NCBI GenBank assembly: GCA_020443325.1
Contig: JAGRIK010000225.1
Location: forward strand, 1-44,563
Origin: Halioglobus sp.
GTDB taxonomy: Bacteria; Pseudomonadota; Gammaproteobacteria; Pseudomonadales; Halieaceae
Direction of reading: 5' to 3'
DNA length: 44,563 nucleotides
Below the pieces are notes generated by a model that worked only from the letters and a program-made list of their open reading frames with translations, was not told the origin of the DNA and ran no database searches. The position numbers and the translations under genes are program-made. This document shows, one piece after another, positions 1 to 8,148 of this stretch (the stretch's first letter is position 1; each line of letters opens with the position of its first letter).

Positions 1-67
1 CGAACGTTAGATTCTGAGGTGAATGGATGGAAGTTCTTTTTTGATCTAGTCGAATGGTATGCACTGA

Positions 68-159
68 GGTTGCGGATAGAAAAAGTGTTTCTCACCAAGC
101 GAATTACGTTGGTCCGGCATCCCGGGAGCGACTGAGAAACACTTTTTCTATCCGTAACC
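68..159. repeat. Long inverted repeat with 27-nt arms
   Basis: Arms at 68-94 and 133-159 are complementary over 27 positions with one exception, g72 opposite t155, which would be a G-U wobble if this strand is transcribed. The 38-nt loop holds a smaller hairpin, ccaa(g)cg / cgttgg, at 95-112. There is no U-run after either arm, so it does not look like an ordinary intrinsic terminator. It lies downstream of dsbA, and bases 1-277 contain no convincing gene. It could be a dispersed intergenic repeat or MITE-like element, or a processing or termination structure for the dsbA transcript. The pairing is read directly; the function is unknown. Confidence 0.85.
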
Positions 160-277
160 GCCCTACAAAGCCACTTCCTGGGGGGCAGGAAAAACCTCAG
201 TTTTCATCCCGGTGAGCTTCCCCCGGTCATGCACTCGCCAGAGACTTTTTCAACACGCAGCTGGGCGCTGCGCGGGA

Positions 278-922
278 TCAGCTTCCCGCGGCGGCGCGCT
301 CCTGTGCGATCAGGAAATCGGCGACCTTCAGCATGTTTGCCTGTGATCCCGCCTTGCGCGAGCTGATATAGTATTTGCCGTTGACCATAAGAGCAGGCGT
401 GCCTTCCAGCTTGGCAGCCTTGCCCGTCGCCACGGCCTGGCTAACCTGGCTCTTCACGCCGAAAGAATTAAATGCCTTGTTGAAATCCTCTTCGGAGACA
501 CCGTTGGCGACAAACAGCGCGGCGATTTCCGCCTGGGAGGAGAGCTGTTTGCGATCCACGTTCATCGCCTGGAAAATCACCATCTGCATGGTATCCAGAA
601 CGCCCAGCGCTTCGGCGGTGTAATACGCCCTGGCGTGAAGTTCCATTTTATCCTGCCAGACAGCCGGGACGCCGCGGAAGCTCACATCCGCTGGCAATGT
701 CTTTTTCCACTGCTCCAGCATGGGCTCAAAAGCGTAACAGTGGCTACAGCCATACCAGAAAAATTCCGCAACTTCGATCTTGTCCTGGTCAACGGCCCTC
801 ACGGGCGGTGAGATCACGTCATAATCGGTACCCGCCACGTACGTTTTTGCGGCCTCGTCTGCCACCGCACCCCAAATACCGAATACCAGCAGGGACACTG
901 TCAGCAATGCTTGTTTGATCAT
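278..922 (-). CDS. dsbA: Periplasmic thiol:disulfide interchange protein DsbA
   Basis: DsbA-type thioredoxin-fold oxidase that introduces disulfide bonds into exported proteins. The 214-residue product has a signal peptide (about 1-21, ending GAVA), an active site CSHC at 59-62 within FFWYGCSHCYAFEP, and a cis-proline loop GTP at 174-176. The start at 922 is chosen because AAGGAG lies about 7 nt upstream and the signal peptide begins there; a longer in-frame start at 967 would put extra residues in front of it. The active-site dipeptide is Ser-His where classical DsbA has Pro-His. It follows the cytochrome c4 gene on the same strand with a gap of about 60 nt, the same neighbourhood as in Pseudomonas (dsbA, cc4, c5-like, engB, polA). 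Family assignment is firm; the redox consequence of CSHC is not known. Confidence 0.95.
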   Translation of the reverse strand: MIKQALLTVSLLVFGIWGAVADEAAKTYVAGTDYDVISPPVRAVDQDKIEVAEFFWYGCSHCYAFEPMLEQWKKTLPADVSFRGVPAVWQDKMELHARAYYTAEALGVLDTMQMVIFQAMNVDRKQLSSQAEIAALFVANGVSEEDFNKAFNSFGVKSQVSQAVATGKAAKLEGTPALMVNGKYYISSRKAGSQANMLKVADFLIAQERAAAGS

Positions 923-983
923 GGTGCTCTCCTTAAAAAAATTCGACGCTTGATGAGACAGCAGCAAGCCGCCGTCGTTCCAT

Positions 984-1616
984 CTATTTCAAGCCAGCCA
1001 CATAGCTGGACACGGCCTCGATTTCCTTGTCACTGAGACCAGACGCGGTGGTGCGCATAATCATCGCTTCACCGTCGTTGGTACGACCAGCAGGGTCATC
1101 ATAGCCTTTGCGATAGGCGCGCAATTGGTCTGCAACATACTGCGCGTGCTGGCCGGCCAGTGCTGGAAAGCCCGCTGGCGCGTTGCCTTTGCCGGTCGGC
1201 GAGTGGCAGGCGATACAGGCGGCTACTTTGCGGTCGGGAACACCGGCGCGATAAATTTTTGCCCCCAGTTCAAGGAGCTGTGGGTCGGTGTGACCACCCG
1301 AACGCTCCTGCGAGGAAAAATAGGCCGCGATATCCGCAAGATCCTGGTCCGTCTTGCCAACCAGCTGACCAGCCATCGTAGGCACCACGCGCAGGTCATC
1401 GCGAATATCCTGCAATTGCTTGTACAGGTATTTTTCGCCCTGGCCAGCCAACTTGGGAAAGGGTGAGGCGCTGTTGCCATCTGCACCGTGACAGGCACCA
1501 CAGGCAACACTTTGGTTCTTGCCTGCGGCGGCATCACCCACCGGCTTGGTTGTGGCGGCAAAACCGATCGATGTCCAGCCAAGCGACAGGCAGAACAGAA
1601 CTGCTAGTTTTTTCAT
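984..1616 (-). CDS. Diheme cytochrome c4
   Basis: Periplasmic, probably membrane-attached, diheme cytochrome c4 that carries electrons to terminal oxidases. The 210-residue product has a signal peptide (about 1-20, ending GFA) and two CxxCH heme sites, CGACH at 39-43 and CIACH at 134-138, giving the duplicated two-domain layout of the family. The start at 1616 (MKKLAVL) gives a clean signal peptide; upstream in-frame codons to 1706 overlap the preceding cytochrome gene and are unlikely. It lies between the c5-like cytochrome gene and dsbA on one strand, and the caa3-type oxidase cluster 8-12 kb away is a plausible electron acceptor (inference). Confidence 0.94.
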   Translation of the reverse strand: MKKLAVLFCLSLGWTSIGFAATTKPVGDAAAGKNQSVACGACHGADGNSASPFPKLAGQGEKYLYKQLQDIRDDLRVVPTMAGQLVGKTDQDLADIAAYFSSQERSGGHTDPQLLELGAKIYRAGVPDRKVAACIACHSPTGKGNAPAGFPALAGQHAQYVADQLRAYRKGYDDPAGRTNDGEAMIMRTTASGLSDKEIEAVSSYVAGLK

Positions 1617-1650
1617 GTGAATTCCAGAGATAACGAGTAGGGGAGTACGT

Positions 1651-1950
1651 TCAGTTCGTTGGCGCAGGAGATGCCATGAACTCAATGAGAGCGGTGTATT
1701 GCTCATCGGTACAGGTTGAGCACATGCCTGTGGGCGGCATCGCGTTAAGGCCTTTCTTCACCGATTCGACCAATGCCGGCATCCCTTTGGCCATACGCGG
1801 CTCCCAGGCAGCCTGATCGTGCGTTTTCGGCGCGCCTGCGGCACCCGTTGAATGACAGGCAAAACAGGATGACTGGTATTGTTCAGGTGCGGCGTCAGCC
1901 CAGGCACCAACAGCAGAACTCATCAAAACAGCAGCAAAAAGTTTTTTCAT
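1651..1950 (-). CDS. Monoheme cytochrome c5-like protein
   Basis: Small exported cytochrome c of 99 residues. It has a signal peptide (about 1-18, ending AWA), one heme site CFACH at 29-33, a downstream MPPTGM segment that could supply the axial Met, and a CSTC pair at 77-80 typical of the cytochrome c5 family disulfide. It begins the c5-c4-dsbA series on the minus strand and is divergent from engB, with 114 nt between the two starts that must hold both promoters. Its partner is probably a respiratory or thiol-redox chain (inference). A precise family name beyond c5-like cannot be fixed by eye. Confidence 0.9.
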   Translation of the reverse strand: MKKLFAAVLMSSAVGAWADAAPEQYQSSCFACHSTGAAGAPKTHDQAAWEPRMAKGMPALVESVKKGLNAMPPTGMCSTCTDEQYTALIEFMASPAPTN

Positions 1951-2064
1951 AGGAAACCTCTATAGAACCAGCCAGTGAATTAACCACACAAGCATTTGAT
2001 AACAGACGAAAAAGCTGTGGCATTATATACGAGTTACCCAGACCAAAAAAGGCAATCCCTCGCA

Positions 2065-2715
2065 ATGAACGACACCGAACACGCCGCCGCGCCTGCAGCA
2101 CCCAATTATCGGGTCGCGCAGTTTCTCACCAGCGCGGCGAAAGTATCGCAGTGTCCGCCGGACATCGGGTGGGAAGTTGCCTTTGCCGGCCGGTCAAACG
2201 CCGGAAAATCCAGTGCTATCAATAGCTTAACTCACAACAAGAAGCTCGCAAAAACCTCTAAAACACCCGGGCGAACGCAACTCATCAATTTTTTCGAGGT
2301 GTCCGAGAGCCAGCGTCTGGTAGACCTTCCCGGCTACGGATTCGCCAAAGTACCCCTTGCCGTGAAGCGGGAGTGGACCAAACAGCTGGAAAATTACCTG
2401 CAAAATCGGCAGTGCCTGCGCGGATTGATCCTGTTAATGGACATTCGTCACCCCCTGCAACCGTTTGACCAGCAGATGCTCGAGTGGGCGTTACAGGCCG
2501 CCATGCCCGTCCACATCCTGCTGACCAAGGCCGATAAGCTGAAACGCGGCGCAGCCGGTTCCGCGTTGTTGCAGGTGCGCGCCAAATTGAAAAACCACGC
2601 CGACCTCGTCAGCGCACAACTCTTTTCCGCGCTGAAACACGACGGCCACAAGGAGTTGATCGCAGTCCTGGATCACTGGCTGACGGATACGGGTGTAGAC
2701 CAGGTAACGGCCTGA
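2065..2715 (+). CDS. engB: Ribosome biogenesis GTP-binding protein EngB (YihA/YsxC)
   Basis: Essential TRAFAC-class GTPase needed for assembly of the large ribosomal subunit. The 216-residue product has the G1 loop GRSNAGKS at 42-49, a TPGRT switch at 66-70, the G3 motif DLPG at 86-89 followed by YGFA, and the G4 motif TKAD at 153-156. The start at 2065 (MNDTEH) matches the usual family length; an upstream in-frame ATG at 1996 would add 23 residues of no family character. The ribosome-binding site is weak (A-rich then GG). The gene converges on polA with the small-RNA locus between them, the arrangement also seen in enterics (yihA-spf-polA) and Pseudomonas. Confidence 0.96.
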   Translation: MNDTEHAAAPAAPNYRVAQFLTSAAKVSQCPPDIGWEVAFAGRSNAGKSSAINSLTHNKKLAKTSKTPGRTQLINFFEVSESQRLVDLPGYGFAKVPLAVKREWTKQLENYLQNRQCLRGLILLMDIRHPLQPFDQQMLEWALQAAMPVHILLTKADKLKRGAAGSALLQVRAKLKNHADLVSAQLFSALKHDGHKELIAVLDHWLTDTGVDQVTA

Positions 2716-2733
2716 CCGCGAAGGACACCCCGG

Positions 2734-2772
2734 AAAAACAAACCCCGATTGCCTTTTCACAGGCAACCGGGG
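2734..2772 (-). terminator. Intrinsic terminator of the small RNA
   Basis: On the minus strand an 11-position stem (2762-2772 with 2743-2753, one internal mismatch) closes an 8-nt loop and is followed directly by TTTGTTTTT (2742-2734). On the plus strand the same stem is followed by AATCTAG, so it does not suit engB. It ends transcription coming from the polA side, 19 nt before the engB stop codon. Confidence 0.88.
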
Positions 2773-2851
2773 AATCTAGGGCCTCTTGGGGAAAGAGGCT
2801 TGCTCACTTGGCTCAGGATAAAAGCCACTTAGGGATGTAGCTTGCGCTACA
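2734..2851 (-). ncRNA. Probable Hfq-type small RNA, Spot 42/ErsA-like locus
   Basis: About 118 nt on the minus strand, downstream of and co-directional with polA and convergent with engB. That is the position of spf in enterics and of ErsA in Pseudomonas. Four stem-loops are visible from 5' to 3': GUAGC-GCAA-GCUAC with a GNRA tetraloop (2850-2837), UGGCU/AGCCA with a 9-nt loop (2827-2809), CCUCUU-UCCCC-AAGAGG (2798-2782), and the terminator (2772-2734). The UCCCC loop is complementary to GGGGA and could pair with Shine-Dalgarno sequences. The 5' end is placed from the promoter below and may be off by a few nt. There is no credible open reading frame. Structure, promoter and terminator are seen; orthology to ErsA rests on position and promoter type and is inference. 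Confidence 0.72.
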
Positions 2852-2856
2852 GATAA

Positions 2857-2883
2857 TAAGACTGGGCGACTGGGGAAAAGTTC
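2857..2883 (-). promoter_or_regulatory. Sigma-E/AlgU-like promoter for the small RNA
   Basis: On the minus strand GAACTT (2883-2878) is followed after exactly 16 nt by TCTTA (2861-2857). The extracytoplasmic-stress sigma factor consensus in Pseudomonas is GAACTT-N16/17-TCTGA, so the -35 is perfect and the -10 differs at one position. Transcription would begin near 2851, just before the first hairpin. ErsA of Pseudomonas is known to depend on this sigma factor, which fits. A TATTAT (2858-2853) overlaps and could serve a sigma-70 promoter instead. Confidence 0.65.
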
Positions 2884-2912
2884 ACGCTCGTTTTAATTCT
2901 TTCGTGGTCGAG

Positions 2913-3105
2913 TCCCGCGCGTCCCGGTGCACACCGTCTGGGCACGGGCATAGCCTTGGTGCGTTTTGCGGGCGGCTGCGGAACTCAACCAAAATTGCTA
3001 CGCAATTTTTGGGATTCGAACAGTCCTCGCCGAAAGACTCCCGCAAAACGCACCAAGGCTAAACATGCCCTACAGCCCAGACGGTGTGCACCGGGACGCG
3101 CGGGA
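2913..3105. repeat. Very long imperfect palindrome between polA and the small RNA
   Basis: Arms at 2913-2972 and 3040-3105 pair in three blocks: 31 of 31 (2913-2943 with 3075-3105), 6 of 6 (2946-2951 with 3065-3070) and 21 of 21 (2952-2972 with 3040-3060). Small unpaired bulges (2 and 4+4 nt) separate the blocks. The 67-nt loop contains its own hairpin, ccaaaattgc / gcaatttttgg (2989-3012). The right arm ends 22 nt from the polA stop codon. There is no U-run, transposase frame or target-site duplication that I can see. It may fold as a cruciform or, in the polA transcript, as a roughly 58-bp hairpin. Confidence 0.92.
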
Positions 3106-3127
3106 CGATCTCGCTCCGCAGCAAGAA

Positions 3128-5848
3128 CTAATGCGCTTCATCCCAGTTATTGCCAACCCCTGCCTCTACCAACAGCGGCACCGATAACTCAGCCGCCTCC
3201 GACATCAACTGGCAAATATGCTCACGCACCGGCTCAACATCTCCCGTGGGTACCTCAAACACCAGTTCGTCGTGCACCTGCATAATCATATGGGTATCGG
3301 ACTCGCCCTGCTGCAGCCAGGCATCCACGGTCAGCATCGCGCGCTTGATGATATCTGCAGCCGTACCCTGCATCGGCGCATTGATGGCGGTGCGCTCCGC
3401 TGCCTGCACATGCATTTTATTGCGCGCGTTGATGTTGGGAAGATAGAGACGCCGCCCGAACAGCGTTTCCACAAAGCCCTGCTCTTTGGCCACCGTGCGG
3501 GTGCGGTCCATATACTCTGCCACGCCCGGATAGCGCTCAAAGTAACGGTCTATATACTCCTGGGCTTCCTGGCGCCCGAGATGCAATTGCTTGGCCAGCC
3601 CGAATGCAGACATCCCGTAAATCAGGCCAAAATTGATCGCTTTTGCCTTGCGCCGCTGCTCACCTGAGACAGAATCCAACGGCACTTCAAAGACTTCGGA
3701 GGCCGTCGCGGAGTGCACATCGAGCCCCTCGGTGAACGCCTTGAGTAAACCCGCATCGCCTGACAGGTGCGCCATGATACGCAGCTCGATCTGCGAGTAG
3801 TCCGCTGCAAGAATCTTGTAACCCTGGGGCGCGATAAACGCCTGGCGAATGCGCCGGCCCTCCTGCGTGCGGATCGGGATATTCTGCAAGTTGGGGTCCG
3901 TGGACGACAGCCGGCCCGTCGCTGCCACTGCCTGGTGGTAGGACGTGTGGACCCGTCCGGTGGTGGCGTTGATCATCTCCGGCAGTTTGTCGGTGTAAGT
4001 GGACTTGAGCTTGCTCAGGCTGCGGTACTCCAGTACCAGCTGGGGCAGGGGATAGTCCAGGGCCAGCTCCACCAGTACTTCCTCAGAGGTGGAGGGTGCC
4101 CCCTTGGGGGTTTTCTTGATGACGGGCAGTTGCAGTTTTTCGAACAGGATTTCTCCCAGCTGCTTGGGCGAACCCAGATTGAAGGGCTGCCCCGCCAGCT
4201 CATGCACTTCTCCCTCCAGTTCCAGCAGGCGTTTTCCCAACTCACCGCTCTGCTGCACCAGCAGCTCCCGGGATATCAGGGCGCCCTGGCGCTCTATGCG
4301 GGACAACACCGGCACCAACGGCACCTCGATGGACGTCAGCACCTCGCTCAGGCGCGCATGCTCCTCGAGCCTCGGCCACAGCGTCCGATGCAGGCGCAGG
4401 GTGATATCCGCATCCTCCGCGGCATAGGGGCCTGCGTCCTCCAGCTTGATCTGGTTGAAGGTCAGTTGCTTGGCGCCCTTGCCGGCGACATCCTCGAAAT
4501 GGATTGTCTTCTGGCCGAGGTATTTCAGTGCCAGGCTATCCATATCGTGGCGCGTGGCAGTCGAGTCCAGCACATAGGATTCGAGCATGGTGTCGAAGCG
4601 GATACCCCGCAACGTGATGCCATGATTGGCGAGCACGCTGGCATCGTACTTGAGGTTTTGTCCCACCTTGGCCCGGTTTTCATCTTCCAACAGGGGTTTT
4701 AGTGCCGCGAGCACAGCATCGCGCGGCAGCTGCGCGGGTGCTCCCATATAATCGTGGGCCAACGGCACATAGGCTGCCTTACCCGGTTCCACCGCAAACG
4801 AGACGCCGACGATGCGCGCGTCCATGTAGTTAAGGCTGGTCGTCTCGGTATCAAAGGCAAACAGGGGTGCCGCTGAGAGTGTCTCGAGCCAGGTGTCGAA
4901 CGCGGCCTGTTCCGTGACGATGTCGTAGCTTGTGGGTATTTTTTCTGCATCGGCAACTGGGGCACCGGCGCCGTCCAGCTGCTCGTCGAGCCAGGAGCGA
5001 AACTCCATACGGGTAAACCAGTCCACCAGCGCGTCCCGGTCAGGCGGTGCGTTTTCCAGTTGCTCCGGACGAAACTCCAGCGGTACGTCTGTCTTGATCG
5101 TGGCCAGCAGGTAGGACAGGTAGGCGCTGTCCTTTTCCCGCTCCAGTTTCGCCGCCATGGTTTTGGCTCCCCGGAAGGACAGCTCCGCGACCTTGTCGAG
5201 GTTCGCGTAGATATCGTCCAGGCCACCCAACCCCTGTATCAGGCCCAGGGCGGTTTTCTCGCCTACACCGGGCACACCGGGAATATTGTCCACCTTGTCG
5301 CCCATCAGCGCGAGAAAATCGATAATCAGCGATGGCGGCACACCGAACTTGTCGTTCACGCCGGCCTCGTCGAGCACGGTATCGGTCATCGTGTTGACCA
5401 GCGTGGTGTGTTCATTCACCAGCTGCGCCATGTCCTTGTCTCCGGTGGAAACCACCACATGCCTGCCCTGTTCGCTGGCTTGCCGTGCAAGCGTGCCGAT
5501 GACATCGTCCGCTTCCACACCGGGTTCGCAGATGAACGGCAGCCCCATCGCCTTGACGATAGCGTGAATCGGCTCGATCTGCTCTCGCAGTTCATCCGGC
5601 ATGGGAGGGCGGTGGGCCTTGTACTGCTCGAAAATATCGTCGCGGAAGGTCTTGCCCTTGGCGTCGAATACCACGGCAACGGGGCTGTTGGGATAATCCG
5701 CGACCAGCCTCCTGAGCATACTGACGACTCCGCGCACAGCCCCGGTGTTCTGCCCGCTGGACGTGGTCAGCATTGGAAGGGCGTGGTAGGCCCTGTAGAC
5801 ATAGGAGGAACCGTCAACGAGAACAAGGGGCGGCATTTCAGAAGCCAT
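3128..5848 (-). CDS. polA: DNA polymerase I
   Basis: Repair and Okazaki-fragment polymerase of 906 residues (E. coli 928). The order is an N-terminal 5'-nuclease domain (about 1-290, beginning [18 protein letters not shown] and including GDKDMAQLV and VPGVGEKTA), a 3'-5' exonuclease domain with exo [10 protein letters not shown] and exo [14 protein letters not shown], then the polymerase domain. In the latter, motif A is DYSQIELR at 683-690, motif B begins [14 protein letters not shown] at about 732, and motif C is HDE at 859-861. All catalytic acidic residues are present, so all three activities are expected. The start at 5848 (MASEMPP) is preferred to an upstream in-frame codon at 5899 on family length; its ribosome-binding site is weak. 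It lies 93 nt downstream of the Sco gene on the same strand, and a large palindrome and an sRNA follow it. Confidence 0.97.
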   Translation of the reverse strand: MASEMPPLVLVDGSSYVYRAYHALPMLTTSSGQNTGAVRGVVSMLRRLVADYPNSPVAVVFDAKGKTFRDDIFEQYKAHRPPMPDELREQIEPIHAIVKAMGLPFICEPGVEADDVIGTLARQASEQGRHVVVSTGDKDMAQLVNEHTTLVNTMTDTVLDEAGVNDKFGVPPSLIIDFLALMGDKVDNIPGVPGVGEKTALGLIQGLGGLDDIYANLDKVAELSFRGAKTMAAKLEREKDSAYLSYLLATIKTDVPLEFRPEQLENAPPDRDALVDWFTRMEFRSWLDEQLDGAGAPVADAEKIPTSYDIVTEQAAFDTWLETLSAAPLFAFDTETTSLNYMDARIVGVSFAVEPGKAAYVPLAHDYMGAPAQLPRDAVLAALKPLLEDENRAKVGQNLKYDASVLANHGITLRGIRFDTMLESYVLDSTATRHDMDSLALKYLGQKTIHFEDVAGKGAKQLTFNQIKLEDAGPYAAEDADITLRLHRTLWPRLEEHARLSEVLTSIEVPLVPVLSRIERQGALISRELLVQQSGELGKRLLELEGEVHELAGQPFNLGSPKQLGEILFEKLQLPVIKKTPKGAPSTSEEVLVELALDYPLPQLVLEYRSLSKLKSTYTDKLPEMINATTGRVHTSYHQAVAATGRLSSTDPNLQNIPIRTQEGRRIRQAFIAPQGYKILAADYSQIELRIMAHLSGDAGLLKAFTEGLDVHSATASEVFEVPLDSVSGEQRRKAKAINFGLIYGMSAFGLAKQLHLGRQEAQEYIDRYFERYPGVAEYMDRTRTVAKEQGFVETLFGRRLYLPNINARNKMHVQAAERTAINAPMQGTAADIIKRAMLTVDAWLQQGESDTHMIMQVHDELVFEVPTGDVEPVREHICQLMSEAAELSVPLLVEAGVGNNWDEAH

Positions 5849-5941
5849 AATAGAACTCACTTTGATTGTTGCCTTTCCCAACGGGGCCGGCCAACCCATA
5901 TTATGTTAGTAAGCGCCCACATAACAGCAGGCGCTCTCAAA

Positions 5942-6586
5942 TCAATGATCCCAGAGATACCTGGCAGAGCGATACGTCACCTTCATCTTTGCCAGATCCA
6001 GCGGCGACTTGAAAAACCCGGCGTAATCTCCCCGGGGATTTATCAGTGCTACATTGGCACTGTGTTCCACCTGGTAATTATCGTCCTCTCCTGTCACTTT
6101 GCGAAAAGGGGTGTTCAGGGCAGTGGCGAAGCGATGTATATCCAGGAATTCGCCAGTGACGCCGGTAAAATCGGGATTGAAAAAGGGTACATATGACGCC
6201 AGTTGTTGCACGGTATCCCGGGCTGGATCGACGGACACCATGACCACCTGGGTATCCTGGGCTTCGGTACCTTCAAGGCTGCTGACAAACTGGTTCAGGA
6301 ACGTCATGGTCGTCGGGCAGATATCCGGACAATGCGTAAAACCAAAAAACACCAGGCTCCAGTGGCCTTCAAGCCGCGCCGGGTCGAAAACCTCACCGCG
6401 ATGGTCTACCAGTGCGAATTCACCGATGTCGCGCGGTGTTTCAAACAGGTACAAACCGTTTATCTTCATTTCTGATTCAGTCATCACGCGCGGCAGGGAA
6501 ACCCTGTGCACGAACCCACCGACGATGACTGCGATTACCAGCAGGAGGCCTGCGACCGTCAGCTTGATATTGCGGGACTGGCTCAT
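5942..6586 (-). CDS. Sco1/SenC-family copper chaperone
   Basis: Membrane-anchored, thioredoxin-fold copper metallochaperone that helps assemble the CuA centre of cytochrome c oxidase. The 214-residue product has one N-terminal membrane segment (about 8-28), the copper motif CPDIC at 86-90 and the third ligand His at about 175 in EHSANVAL. It overlaps the heme O synthase gene by 4 nt (6583-6586), so the two are translationally coupled, and it ends the oxidase assembly series SURF1-CxxxC protein-cyoE-sco. Usual length for the family. Confidence 0.95.
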   Translation of the reverse strand: MSQSRNIKLTVAGLLLVIAVIVGGFVHRVSLPRVMTESEMKINGLYLFETPRDIGEFALVDHRGEVFDPARLEGHWSLVFFGFTHCPDICPTTMTFLNQFVSSLEGTEAQDTQVVMVSVDPARDTVQQLASYVPFFNPDFTGVTGEFLDIHRFATALNTPFRKVTGEDDNYQVEHSANVALINPRGDYAGFFKSPLDLAKMKVTYRSARYLWDH

Positions 6587-7482
6587 AACGTGTGCACCGG
6601 GAAAATATAATGATCGACCAACATAACCACAAACAACGCCATCAGGTAGATGATCGAATACTTGAAAGTCTCCATGGGCGCATTCGGGTTCTTACCGCGC
6701 ATCAACTCGATCGCCCAGTACAGAAATCCACCGCCGAGCACAACAGCTCCCAGCAGATAGAGCGGCCCACTCATGCGTGTCACAAAGGGCAGCAGGGTGA
6801 TCAGGAACATCAGGATGGTATAAAGCAGTATGTGCAGTTTGGTGAATGCGACGCCGTGTGTCACCGGCAACATCGGTATTTCCACCTTCGCATACTCCTC
6901 GCGGCGGTGAATCGCCAGCGCCCAGAAATGCGGTGGGGTCCAGGCAAATATAATCAGTACCAGCAACAGCGCGTGACCGTTTATGTCGCCAGTAACTGCC
7001 GTCCAGCCCAGCAGCGGGGGCGCTGCGCCTGCCAGGCCGCCAATCACGATGTTCTGTGGCGTGGCCCGCTTCAGGAACATGGTGTACACAAAAGCGTAAC
7101 CGACGAGGGATGCCAGCGTCAGCCAGGCCGTTAACGCATTGATCCAGATAAACAGGATAGCCATACCGAGCGACCCCATCACCGCTGCAAAAAGAGCGGC
7201 CTGTGCATTGCTCACCCGGCCCTGGGCGATGGGGCGATTGTGCGTGCGGGCCATTTTCTCGTCCACATGCTGATCCACCAGATGATTCACCGCAGCGGCG
7301 GAGCCTGCGCAAAGGGCGATACCCAGGTTGCCCAGTACCAGAACGTCGAGCGGCACCATACCCGGCACGGCCATAAACATACCGATAGCCGAGGTGAGAA
7401 TCATCAGCAGGACCACATTGGGCTTTGTCAGCTCCTTGTAGTCGCGCCAGTTGGCTGCACCTGTCTGCTGTAGATCTGTCAT
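6583..7482 (-). CDS. cyoE: Protoheme IX farnesyltransferase (heme O synthase)
   Basis: UbiA-superfamily integral membrane prenyltransferase that adds a farnesyl group to heme b to make heme O. The 299-residue product is hydrophobic throughout, and shows the aspartate-rich substrate motif [15 protein letters not shown] at 66-80, continuing HNRP to 84. A second acidic loop region ([16 protein letters not shown]) is typical of the family. The gene is tightly packed between the CxxxC protein (6 nt gap) and sco (4 nt overlap). In Pseudomonas a heme A synthase gene (ctaA) sits just upstream of this position; here there is none. Also called ctaB. Confidence 0.96.
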   Translation of the reverse strand: MTDLQQTGAANWRDYKELTKPNVVLLMILTSAIGMFMAVPGMVPLDVLVLGNLGIALCAGSAAAVNHLVDQHVDEKMARTHNRPIAQGRVSNAQAALFAAVMGSLGMAILFIWINALTAWLTLASLVGYAFVYTMFLKRATPQNIVIGGLAGAAPPLLGWTAVTGDINGHALLLVLIIFAWTPPHFWALAIHRREEYAKVEIPMLPVTHGVAFTKLHILLYTILMFLITLLPFVTRMSGPLYLLGAVVLGGGFLYWAIELMRGKNPNAPMETFKYSIIYLMALFVVMLVDHYIFPVHTL

Positions 7483-7488
7483 GAGCGT

Positions 7489-8148
7489 TTAGCCACCGGA
7501 ATTTTTAAGCAGGAATTTAAGGTCTGCAATTACGTCTTTATACGGCACCTGATCATTGTATGACATCATAATCCAGCCCGCCGGGTCCATCAGGTACCAG
7601 GTCCCCACATCAGCGCCCTGTTCCGGAAACAGCGCGGTGTAGGCGGCGGCAGGCAGGGTCAGGGCCTGCAAGCCGTTGTGTTCTGTCGCCAGGTATTGGG
7701 CGAAGCCCCCTGGTGCGGGGCGATCGTCACTAAGGCTCTCCACCTGCAACTGAGTGTCGCTGGCGGCGTAATCACTGATATAAAAGCGCCGCAGGCGATT
7801 GAACTCCTTGCCCATAGCGACATGAATCTGGCGTGTCACATACAGCGTTTTCTCACAGGATGCATCACAGCGCCCACCCGCAACGGGCACCACCATCGTC
7901 CAGCGCGGTTCCATATCTGCAATCTTGACACTGGCACCCGACTCATCGCGAAGGGCCTGTTCGTCAATTTGCCGCGGCGGCTGCACTAACGTACCCCGGT
8001 TGGCGGTGCCGAGCATTCCCACCAGGTCGAGGTCGCCCCGCGCCACGAAGAACCACAACCAGGAGGCCGCCAGTATCACGATCAACGGAATACCGCCGAT
8101 CAACAACAGTACCATGCGATTGTTGGTGGAGGGGTTTGAGTTTGTCAT
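7489..8148 (-). CDS. Membrane-anchored CxxxC protein of the oxidase assembly cluster
   Basis: Product of 219 residues with a single N-terminal membrane segment (about 12-35) and a periplasmic domain. A CDASC pair at 94-98 followed by KTLYVTRQIHVAMG resembles the copper-binding CxxxC of Sco-type thioredoxin-fold proteins. A hypothetical protein of this type stands between SURF1 and the heme synthesis genes in many gammaproteobacterial cox clusters. It abuts the SURF1 gene (stop and start adjacent at 8148/8149) and precedes cyoE by 6 nt, so it is part of the same transcript. A role in copper delivery or thiol redox for cytochrome oxidase is inference from motif and context. Confidence 0.85.
   Translation of the reverse strand: MTNSNPSTNNRMVLLLIGGIPLIVILAASWLWFFVARGDLDLVGMLGTANRGTLVQPPRQIDEQALRDESGASVKIADMEPRWTMVVPVAGGRCDASCEKTLYVTRQIHVAMGKEFNRLRRFYISDYAASDTQLQVESLSDDRPAPGGFAQYLATEHNGLQALTLPAAAYTALFPEQGADVGTWYLMDPAGWIMMSYNDQVPYKDVIADLKFLLKNSGG

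Noticed and set aside
2973..3039. Complete tRNA gene, because of the GTTCGAATCCC motif
   Set aside because: No acceptor, D or anticodon stem can be formed around it.
2913..3105. Integron attC site or insertion sequence
   Set aside because: Outer ends do not show the RYYYAAC/GTTRRRY core pair, and no integrase or transposase frame is nearby.
2956..3285. Open frame spanning the palindrome and the 3' end of polA
   Set aside because: The translation is basic low-complexity sequence created by the inverted repeat and the antisense of polA.
3767..6196. Long plus-strand open frames antisense to polA and sco (3767-4702, 5060-6196)
   Set aside because: Low-complexity Gln/His/Leu-rich translations that follow the third-position bias of the opposite-strand genes; the second crosses from polA into sco, which no real gene boundary supports.
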